DNA from: an uncultured Clostridia bacterium
GTDB taxonomy: Bacteria > Bacillota > Clostridia > Christensenellales > Borkfalkiaceae
NCBI GenBank assembly: GCA_944346885.1
Contig: CALVMR010000027.1
Span: forward strand, 1-35,955
Direction of reading: 5' to 3'
Length of the DNA stretch: 35,955 nucleotides
Shown: positions 30,286 to 35,955 of the stretch, in pieces
Layout of the letters: the number at the start of each line of letters is the position of its first letter
How positions within the stretch are numbered: the first letter of the stretch is position 1
Translations under genes and position numbers: made by a program
The notes under the pieces: model-generated
Database searches by the model: none
The model's input: only the letters and a program-made list of their open reading frames with translations
What the model was told of the DNA's origin: nothing

Positions 30286-31032
30286 ATGGCGGAAATCATT
30301 CAGAAAACGAGCAAAAAAACCATCTACCGCGAGGGCAAAACGCTCGTAAAGTTGTTCAACGAAAGCTATCCCAAGTCTGACGTTTTGAACGAGGCGCTCA
30401 ACACGGCGCGCGTCGAAGAGGGCACCGCCCTCAACGTGCCCGCCGTGCACGAAGTGACCAAGATCAACGGCGAATGGGCGATCGTGCTCGATTACGTCGA
30501 AGGCAAAACGCTGCAACAGCTCATGGACGAAGAGCCGGGCAGGATGCAGCAGTACCTCGAAGAGTTTGTCGATCTGCAAGTGGAAGTGCTCAAACAAAAG
30601 GTGCCTTTGCTCTCCAAGCTCAAAGACAAGATGCACCGCAAGATCTCGGCGACCAAGTTTGAAAAAACGACCCGTTACGATCTGCACATGCTGCTTGAAT
30701 CGCTGCCCGCGCACGACAAGCTCTGCCACGGCGATTTCAACCCCGGCAACATCATCGTCAGCCCCGACGGGCGCAAGTTCATCATCGACTGGTCGCACGC
30801 CACCCAGGGCAACGCCCGCTGCGACGCCGCGCGCACCTATCTGTTGTTCAAGCTCGAAGGCAAAGACGCGATCGCCGAAGAGTATTTGAAGCTCTTCTGC
30901 GAAAAAACGGGCATTGCCAAGCAGCTTGTGCAGCACGCGCTGCCCATCGTTGCCGCCAGCCAGACCACCAAAGCCGTGCCCGAAGAGCAGGCGTTCCTCG
31001 AAAAATGGGTGAACGTCGTCGATTACGAATAA
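30286..31032 (+). CDS. APH/choline-kinase-like phosphotransferase
   Basis: 248 residues behind AAGGAGGGAAAT. It has a kinase-like fold: an N-lobe with REGKTLVKLF and a conserved Glu region, then the catalytic HGDFNPGN (148-155), IIDWSHA (166-172) as the DFG-equivalent, and a C-terminal helical part. It resembles the TIGR02172-type paralogous family of APH-like proteins. The substrate is unknown; resistance to aminoglycosides should not be assumed. The tight position after adhE suggests a link to energy metabolism or simple co-expression. Confidence 0.85.
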   Translation: MAEIIQKTSKKTIYREGKTLVKLFNESYPKSDVLNEALNTARVEEGTALNVPAVHEVTKINGEWAIVLDYVEGKTLQQLMDEEPGRMQQYLEEFVDLQVEVLKQKVPLLSKLKDKMHRKISATKFEKTTRYDLHMLLESLPAHDKLCHGDFNPGNIIVSPDGRKFIIDWSHATQGNARCDAARTYLLFKLEGKDAIAEEYLKLFCEKTGIAKQLVQHALPIVAASQTTKAVPEEQAFLEKWVNVVDYE

Positions 31033-31052
31033 AAAGCTCAGACCAAACGCAA

Positions 31053-31083
31053 AAAACGCGCCGATCGTTCGGCGCGTTTTTTT
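31053..31083 (+). terminator. Rho-independent terminator of the rex-adhE operon
   Basis: AAAACGCGCCGA (31053-31064) pairs with TCGGCGCGTTTT (31069-31080), followed by TTT. Confidence 0.92.
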
Positions 31084-31140
31084 ATGCGTTCCGCCCGCCC
31101 CGCGGCGGCGGGGCGGGCGGAACCATACGGGGGCGGCGCG

Positions 31141-31178
31141 CGTGCGGCAGGAGACTGCTCGTGTGGCAGGAGACCGCG
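31141..31178. repeat. Two tandem 19-bp repeats
   Basis: CGTGCGGCAGGAGACTGCT (31141-31159) is followed by CGTGTGGCAGGAGACCGCG (31160-31178). Confidence 0.7.
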
Positions 31179-31274
31179 CGATGCGGCAATGCGGAAAAAA
31201 CAGACGGCGGCGCGGCGGCAAAAGCGTGCAATGCCGCAGGCGCCGTAAAACCGGAGCGGGCGGAGGAACCGCCC

Positions 31275-31328
31275 CGTGCAACAATTTTGCAATAAGTCCG
31301 CCGTGTAACAATTTTGCAATAAATCCGC
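31275..31328. repeat. Two tandem 27-bp repeats upstream of the lipoprotein promoter
   Basis: Two 27-bp units (31275-31301 and 31302-31328) differ at two positions and share CAACAATTTTGC-type sequence with a small TGCAA/TTGCA inverted repeat. They end 18 bp before the -35 of the next gene. Nothing else recognisable lies in 31084-31346. Confidence 0.85.
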
Positions 31329-31346
31329 CGAATGCGGAAAATGTGC

Positions 31347-31377
31347 TTGACGCGGGGGGGGGTACTTATGCTATAAT
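31347..31377 (+). promoter_or_regulatory. Promoter with a G9 tract in its spacer
   Basis: TTGACG (31347-31352) and TATAAT (31372-31377), the latter with an extended TGC, are separated by 19 bp. The spacer contains nine consecutive G (31354-31362). Loss of one or two G would restore the optimal spacing. Confidence 0.7.
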
Positions 31378-31426
31378 AGGCGTCACTTGCGGGAACCCCG
31401 CAAAAAAACAAAAAGGAGAAAACAGC

Positions 31427-33154
31427 ATGAAAAAGAAGATCGTTTTATCGCTCGCTCTGTTGGCGGCGCTGTGTTTTGCGCTTTTCCTCTTTGCGGCGTG
31501 TGACGAAACGAAAAAAGAGATCTCCGCTTCGCTGAGCAAAACGGAGGCGATCGTCGGGGAGGAGATCACCCTCACCTATTCCACGCCGGACGATACGCCC
31601 GTCACCGTCTCCTATTCCAAGGACGGCGGCGCGTCCGTTGCGCAGGAGGGGACCTCGTTCACGGCGCAGGAGCGCGGCGTGTATGTGTTCACCTTCTCTG
31701 CGGAGGGGTATGAAAGCGTAGAGTGCACGCTCACCGTTAAAACCGAACAGGACGCGCTGTTTGCGGGCGGCACGGGCGTACAAAACGACCCGTATCGCAT
31801 TGCAAACGCGCAGCAGCTGAAAAACATCGGGCAGATGAAAAACGAATTGCTTGCCGCCGAACAGGAGTATTGGTTCGAGCTTACGGCGGATATCGACCTT
31901 TCGGCAGAGCAGCCTTCGGGCAGCGCCGATTACGGCACCTACTTCGTGGAGGTGTTCAGCGGCAAGCTGAACGGGGCGGGGCACACCGTTAAGGGCAGCA
32001 ATACGATCGACCATCTGTTCCATTACGCCTATCAAAATGCGCAGTTTGAAGATTTCACGCTGGAACTTGCGGATAGGAGCATCACGCGCGTTGCGGCGAT
32101 CGGCGCTTATGCGGCAAAGAGCGACCTCGGCGAAGGCGTGTACGAACCCCAAGACGAAAACGGGATCAACCTTTGGTACACAGGCGTAAACTACAAGGGG
32201 CAGGAGGGGGCTTCGTACTTCCTCGGAGACAACAACGCAGCCCTGTATTACGATGAAAACTGCACCGTGGTCTACGCCTGGTACGAGGGCGCGATGCACG
32301 CAACGTTTTGCGATAACAGCGGCGCGGAATTCGGCTTCGAGATGATTTTGAACGGCTGCTCGGTCACGGGCGATTTTACGGGCGGCGGCGGCAATTCGGG
32401 CGCGGCGATCTTCCTTGCGGGGCAGATCGGCGAGTACACGTCGGTCACCTTCCGCGATTGCTCCTTCAACGGCACCATCACGGGCAAAAACGTGGGCGTG
32501 CTGTTTGCAAACTACTCTTGGACGGGGGACGACCCGTATTTCAGGCATGTTACGGTCGTAAATCTGACCGTGCAGGGCAAAATCAACGCCCTCGGCGGAA
32601 AGTCCGGCGTGACCTTCGCCAACAACACCGCCGAGCATAAAAATATTTCCGAAGAAGCCAAGGCGTGCATAAACAAGGTTGCGGCGGACGAGACCCTTGC
32701 CCTCGCCGGCACGGAAAACGGCACCTACACCGTTACCGCGGCGACCAACGCAAACGTGGCGTATTACGAGATCCGCCTCGCCCTTGCCACGGTGTATTGG
32801 TATGCGGACGACACCTATACCGAGCCGTGGCTCGCACAGACTAACTCCAACAACGTCACCATCCGCGTGGAAAAGGATGCGCTCGCGCAGACGGGCGTGT
32901 ACAAGGCGCAGGCGGTCACGCTCGGCGACGCGCTCGAAAAGGGCATCGTAGACGATACGTTCGTTGCCGATAAACAGTGCAAAGAGGGCTTCCGCTACGG
33001 CTTTGTCGTAAAGAACGGTACGGCATACCTTGTAATGGATTACGAGGCAACGGGCAACTACTTCAAGTTTGCCGCTACTTCGTACGTAAAGGCTTCGGTG
33101 TTCGCTTTTGACGCAGCGGGCACGCCGCTTGCCTATGCCGACGAAAACAAGTAA
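31427..33154 (+). CDS. Surface lipoprotein with GLUG/beta-helix-like region
   Basis: 575 residues, start chosen at ATG 31427 behind AAGGAG. The signal peptide ends in the lipobox LFAAC, lipidated Cys25. Residues about 30-105 look like an Ig-like beta-sandwich (SASLSKTEAIVGEEITLTYSTP). From about 110, GGTGVQNDPYRIANAQQLKNIG opens a repeat-type beta-helix region common in Clostridia surface proteins, with GCSVTGDFTGGGGNSGAAIFLAG and DCSFNGTITGKNVG strands. The C-terminal 130 residues form another beta-rich domain. It is probably exposed on the cell surface; the ligand is unknown. Expression may vary through the G tract in its promoter. Confidence 0.83.
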   Translation: MKKKIVLSLALLAALCFALFLFAACDETKKEISASLSKTEAIVGEEITLTYSTPDDTPVTVSYSKDGGASVAQEGTSFTAQERGVYVFTFSAEGYESVECTLTVKTEQDALFAGGTGVQNDPYRIANAQQLKNIGQMKNELLAAEQEYWFELTADIDLSAEQPSGSADYGTYFVEVFSGKLNGAGHTVKGSNTIDHLFHYAYQNAQFEDFTLELADRSITRVAAIGAYAAKSDLGEGVYEPQDENGINLWYTGVNYKGQEGASYFLGDNNAALYYDENCTVVYAWYEGAMHATFCDNSGAEFGFEMILNGCSVTGDFTGGGGNSGAAIFLAGQIGEYTSVTFRDCSFNGTITGKNVGVLFANYSWTGDDPYFRHVTVVNLTVQGKINALGGKSGVTFANNTAEHKNISEEAKACINKVAADETLALAGTENGTYTVTAATNANVAYYEIRLALATVYWYADDTYTEPWLAQTNSNNVTIRVEKDALAQTGVYKAQAVTLGDALEKGIVDDTFVADKQCKEGFRYGFVVKNGTAYLVMDYEATGNYFKFAATSYVKASVFAFDAAGTPLAYADENK

Positions 33155-33170
33155 ACAAGCAAACAAGCGC

Positions 33171-33204
33171 AAAAGCGGGCGGGATTTTCTCTGCCCGCTT
33201 TTTT
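33171..33204 (+). terminator. Rho-independent terminator
   Basis: AAAAGCGGGC (33171-33180) pairs with GCCCGCTTTT (33193-33202) and the T-run continues. An outer GCGCAAAAGC...GCGCTTTTGCGC pairing extends it. Confidence 0.85.
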
Positions 33205-33358
33205 CCTGCGCTTTTGCGCGCCTTCCTTCCCTGCGTGCGGGCGGCAGCCGCGCGGGCAAAGGAGAGGGGTAAAATGCAAAAACGGGCAAACGGCGCGTAT
33301 AAAGCGTATAAATATGGAAAATGCGTGCAATTTCCGCGCCGAGAGGCGGCAAAAACGT

Positions 33359-33387
33359 TTGCCTTTTCCCGCGTGAAATGCTATGAT
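33359..33387 (+). promoter_or_regulatory. Promoter of the amino-acid ABC operon
   Basis: TTGCCT (33359-33364), a 17-bp spacer and TATGAT (33382-33387) preceded by TGC. Confidence 0.6.
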
Positions 33388-33421
33388 TAACGCATTACAA
33401 AATCAATCTTTTTTCGTTCGC

Positions 33422-33469
33422 AAAGAGATATCTCTTTTTTTCGGACTGCCGTCCGAAAAAAATCTCTTT
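33422..33469 (+). other. Leader hairpin before the ABC operon
   Basis: TTTTTTTCGGAC pairs with GTCCGAAAAAAA around TGCC (about 33435-33462). AAAGAGAT (33422-33429) can pair either with the adjacent ATCTCTTT or with the distal ATCTCTTT at 33462-33469, giving two alternative folds. The Shine-Dalgarno follows at about 33489. Confidence 0.55.
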
Positions 33470-33503
33470 AACGGCAAAAAAAAGAAGAAGGAGAGGAACA
33501 ATC

Positions 33504-34442
33504 ATGAAAAAGTTGTTAGCGGTCGTTGCGTCCGTTCTCATGGCTGCCGTGTTCGCGGTTTCCGCGGCGGCGTGCGCCATGGGCGATCCCGTCAAGGTCG
33601 TCGAGATCGATCTGACGGAGGAAGAGTATGCATTCATCCTGCCCAAAAACAGCCCGCTGAAAAGCACCATCAACGGGTACATCGAGCAGCTCAACAGCGA
33701 GGAGGGCTTAGACGGCGTGACCGTAAAAGCGCTCTTTGACGCGGAGGCGAACGATACGGCGGAGCACATCGGCGATGTTTTGACGGAGCTGCCCGCAAAC
33801 GCAGACCGCGACGAGTATTTTGTTGTGGCTACGAACGCGGAGTTTGCGCCCTTTGAATATCGGCAGGGCACCTATTTTGCGGGCATCGATATGCAGATCG
33901 CCAAGCTGTTTGCCCAAAAGCTCGGCAAAACGCTCGTGATCCGTCATATGGAGTTTGACGCCGTTATTCCGAGCGTTTCCGGTACGGCATATTCCGAGAG
34001 CGACGACCCCGATGCGGAACCCGTTCAACCCGATTCCACGAAGGCGGATATCGGCATGGCGGGGCTGACGGTCACGCCCAAGCGCGCGGAAGCGGTCGAT
34101 TTTACGGAAAGCTATTACAACGCGGCGCAGCGCGTTGCCGTGCTTGCGGAGGATACCGCGTTCGACGCCTGCGAAACCAAGGAAGACGTTGTTGCCGTCC
34201 TCAAAACGATGGCGGGAGAAGTTGCCGGCGCGGCGCAGGGGCAAACGGGGTACACCTATCTTAAAGGCGATGCTTCCGGTACGATGGGCGCGGATTTTGC
34301 CGGGTTTGACGACGTGTTCTCCGAGATCAAGTCGTATGCCAGCATCGGCAACGCGGTGCAGGATCTGTCTCTCGGCAGGCTGCGCGTTGTCGTCGGCGAT
34401 AAATTCACGCTCGCCGAAGCCGTGAACGGCATCAACGGATAA
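33504..34442 (+). CDS. Polar amino-acid ABC solute-binding lipoprotein, apparently circularly permuted
   Basis: 312 residues behind AAGGAGAGG. A signal peptide ends in AAAC, lipidated Cys24. Residues 34-78 (EIDLTEEEYAFILPKNSPLKSTINGYIEQL and following) match what is normally the C-terminal end of SBP family 3 proteins (EEYgiavkKgN..L...iN..l..L..dG). The normal N-terminal lobe starts only at 103 (DEYFVVATNAEFAPFEYRQG) and runs on through GMAGLTVTPKRAEAVDFTESYY (185-205). The chain stops at GRLRVVVGDKFTLAEAVNGING, just where the EEYgia segment would normally follow. So the terminal segment seems moved to the front. An acidic insert sits at 160-180. It binds an amino acid or similar solute outside the membrane for the permease encoded 5 nt downstream. 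Confidence 0.9.
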   Translation: MKKLLAVVASVLMAAVFAVSAAACAMGDPVKVVEIDLTEEEYAFILPKNSPLKSTINGYIEQLNSEEGLDGVTVKALFDAEANDTAEHIGDVLTELPANADRDEYFVVATNAEFAPFEYRQGTYFAGIDMQIAKLFAQKLGKTLVIRHMEFDAVIPSVSGTAYSESDDPDAEPVQPDSTKADIGMAGLTVTPKRAEAVDFTESYYNAAQRVAVLAEDTAFDACETKEDVVAVLKTMAGEVAGAAQGQTGYTYLKGDASGTMGADFAGFDDVFSEIKSYASIGNAVQDLSLGRLRVVVGDKFTLAEAVNGING

Positions 34443-34447
34443 CATCC

Positions 34448-35140
34448 ATGTGGGATAGTTTTTACGAACAATTTATCACCTTTGACGGGTACAAGCTGGT
34501 TTTAGAGGGTTTGCTGAACACGATGATCATCGCCCTCGTCGGCTTGGCGATCGGCATCGTCATCGGTACGGTCGTGGCGGTCATCCACGTGGCGGGCACG
34601 CGCAACAAAGTTGCGCGTGTATTCGCCGTTGTGGGAGACGTGTATACGACGGTCTTCCGCGGCACGCCCATCGTGGTGCAGCTGCTGGTGTTCCACTTTG
34701 TGCTCTTTCCGCTCATGCGGCTGAATATCCAAGGGGTGTGGGAGTCTGTGCTCGTGTTCGGGCTCAACAGCGGCGCGTACGTCTCCGAGATCATGCGCGG
34801 CGGCATCCAGTCGGTAGACGTGGGGCAGCTGGAAGCGGGCAGAACGCTGGGGCTCTCCTTTACGGTCACCATGCTCAAAGTCGTGTTTCCGCAGGCGATC
34901 AAAAACGTTATCCCCACCTTGGGCAACGAACTCATTGCCATCACCAAAGATACGTCGGTTGCGGGGTACGTGGGCACGACCGACCTCACCGTTGCGTTCC
35001 GTGCGCTGGCGTCGAACGATTACCAGATCATTATCCCGTATCTGATGCTCGCGCTCGTGTACCTTGTCATCGTCATCATCTTTACCGTGATCATCCGCGT
35101 TGTGGAAAGGAGGCTGCGCAAGAGTGAAAAAAGAAGTTAA
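34448..35140 (+). CDS. Polar amino-acid ABC transporter permease
   Basis: 230 residues, HisM/GlnP type. It starts 5 nt after the binding-protein stop with a poor ribosome-binding site, so coupling is likely. The hydrophobic segments and the EAA loop ([44 protein letters not shown]) that docks on the ATPase are intact. [17 protein letters not shown] is the typical second-helix region. It forms a homodimeric channel in the cytoplasmic membrane. It overlaps the ATPase gene by 17 nt. Confidence 0.96.
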   Translation: MWDSFYEQFITFDGYKLVLEGLLNTMIIALVGLAIGIVIGTVVAVIHVAGTRNKVARVFAVVGDVYTTVFRGTPIVVQLLVFHFVLFPLMRLNIQGVWESVLVFGLNSGAYVSEIMRGGIQSVDVGQLEAGRTLGLSFTVTMLKVVFPQAIKNVIPTLGNELIAITKDTSVAGYVGTTDLTVAFRALASNDYQIIIPYLMLALVYLVIVIIFTVIIRVVERRLRKSEKRS

Positions 35141-35955
35141 CAGGCAGCTTCCCGCAGGGGGCAAAGCAAACGGCTTTTCCGCAGAGGATACTTCCGTTGC
35201 GGCAAGGCTTGCCCGCGGCGAGCCCGTTGCGCTCATCGAAGTAGAGCATCTCACCAAAAAGTTCGGCGACCTTACGGTGCTGGACGACATTACCGATAAG
35301 GTCGAGCAGGGCGAAAAGGTCGCCATCATCGGGCCTTCGGGCAGCGGCAAAAGCACCTTTTTGCGCTGTTTGAACGTATTGGAGGACCCTTCCGCGGGGG
35401 CGGTGTACTTTGAAGGCGCCAACCTTGTAGACAAAAAGGTAGACATCAACCTGCACCGCCGCAGGATGGGCATGGTGTTCCAGCAGTTCAACCTGTTCAA
35501 CAACATGAACGTGCTCAAAAACATCACCCTTGCTCCCGTCCATGTGGGAATGCAGGATCTGCGCCGCACCAGGCGCCGGAACTTCTGCACGCGCCTTTCC
35601 AACCTGTTCCGCAAAAAAGACAAAAAGCGCCCTCTGCTTCCCGTACAGACAGACGCGAAGGCCATCCGCAGATATGCAGAAGAGAACGCCATGCGGCTCC
35701 TTACCCGCATCGGTCTGGCAGACAAGGCAAGCGCCTATCCCTCCACGCTTTCGGGCGGGCAGCGCCAGCGCATCGCCATCGTGCGCGCGCTCGCGATGAA
35801 CCCGAAGGTCATGCTCTTCGACGAGCCTACCTCCGCGCTCGACCCCGAGATGGTCGGCGAGGTGCTCGAACTGATCAAAGAGCTTGCCGACGAGGGCATG
35901 ACGATGGTCATCGTCACGCACGAGATGGGGTTTGCGCGCGAAGTCGCCACCCGCG
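35124..35955 (+). CDS. Polar amino-acid ABC transporter ATPase (partial, cut by window end)
   Basis: The first 277 codons are present from GTG 35124, behind AAAGGAGG; the gene runs past the window. Walker [10 protein letters not shown] lies at 70-78, the Q-loop at 120-121, signature LSGGQ at 209-213, Walker B VMLFDEP at 229-235 and the switch His at 266. Two departures from GlnQ-type proteins are visible: an N-terminal extension of about 35 residues, and an insertion of about 30 residues (145-180, [22 protein letters not shown]) between the Q-loop and signature. It powers uptake with the permease it overlaps. Confidence 0.95.
   Translation, partial: MKKEVNRQLPAGGKANGFSAEDTSVAARLARGEPVALIEVEHLTKKFGDLTVLDDITDKVEQGEKVAIIGPSGSGKSTFLRCLNVLEDPSAGAVYFEGANLVDKKVDINLHRRRMGMVFQQFNLFNNMNVLKNITLAPVHVGMQDLRRTRRRNFCTRLSNLFRKKDKKRPLLPVQTDAKAIRRYAEENAMRLLTRIGLADKASAYPSTLSGGQRQRIAIVRALAMNPKVMLFDEPTSALDPEMVGEVLELIKELADEGMTMVIVTHEMGFAREVATR

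Noticed and set aside
30286..31032. Aminoglycoside-resistance gene
   Set aside because: The fold is APH-like, but the gene sits in a housekeeping operon and resembles a paralogous family of unknown substrate; no resistance-specific residues are evident.

Overview
The window looks like a chromosomal segment of a spore-forming, anaerobic member of the Bacillota, most likely a GC-rich Clostridia lineage (a Christensenellales-like gut bacterium would fit; this is inference, not a database match). The signs are sigma-70 promoters of the TTGACA-17-TATAAT type, AGGAGG ribosome-binding sites, a veg / SPOCS-LysM / ispE cluster with a plausible sigma-E promoter, a rex-adhE fermentation operon, and a Feo operon ending in a Cys-rich FeoB-associated peptide.

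Layout. 1-673: the 3' end of a 23S rRNA, a hairpin-rich spacer, 5S rRNA and a terminator. 674-1490: a non-coding stretch holding two tandem-repeat arrays. 1558-3360: a membrane-anchored coiled-coil protein with an internal duplication. 3817-5221: an AT-rich two-gene island on the minus strand (a MazG-like protein with Cys knuckles plus a small membrane protein), bordered on the right by a 54-nt copy of the end of the cation-exporter gene at 7370. 5632-7140: an XRE regulator divergent from a membrane-protein gene, with a shared 10-nt element at both start regions. 7370-10160: a CDF cation exporter divergent from a GT-C type membrane glycosyltransferase.

10243-13522: a ferrous-iron operon feoA-feoA-feoB-Cys-rich peptide with two similar inverted repeats that may be metalloregulator operators. 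13831-14867: rplM-rpsI. 14866-15075: a small minus-strand gene. 15232-17460: a large lipoprotein with an added C-terminal membrane anchor. 17714-18196: a double zinc-ribbon protein with a long acidic tail. 18487-24066: veg (minus), then SPOCS-LysM, ispE, a two-TM protein and a GtrA-GT2 fusion. 24118-26057: a zinc-ribbon membrane protein preceded by a strongly structured leader RNA with terminator and antiterminator pairings.

26285-31083: an operon of a PH-domain membrane protein, rex, adhE and an APH-like kinase, consistent with redox control of ethanol fermentation. 31427-33154: a surface lipoprotein whose promoter spacer holds a G9 tract. 33504-35955: a polar amino-acid ABC transporter (binding protein, permease, ATPase cut by the window edge); the binding protein appears circularly permuted.

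The best candidates for undescribed biology are the MazG-like/membrane-protein island (3817-5165), the structured leader RNA (24154-24308) and the apparently permuted solute-binding protein (33504-34442).
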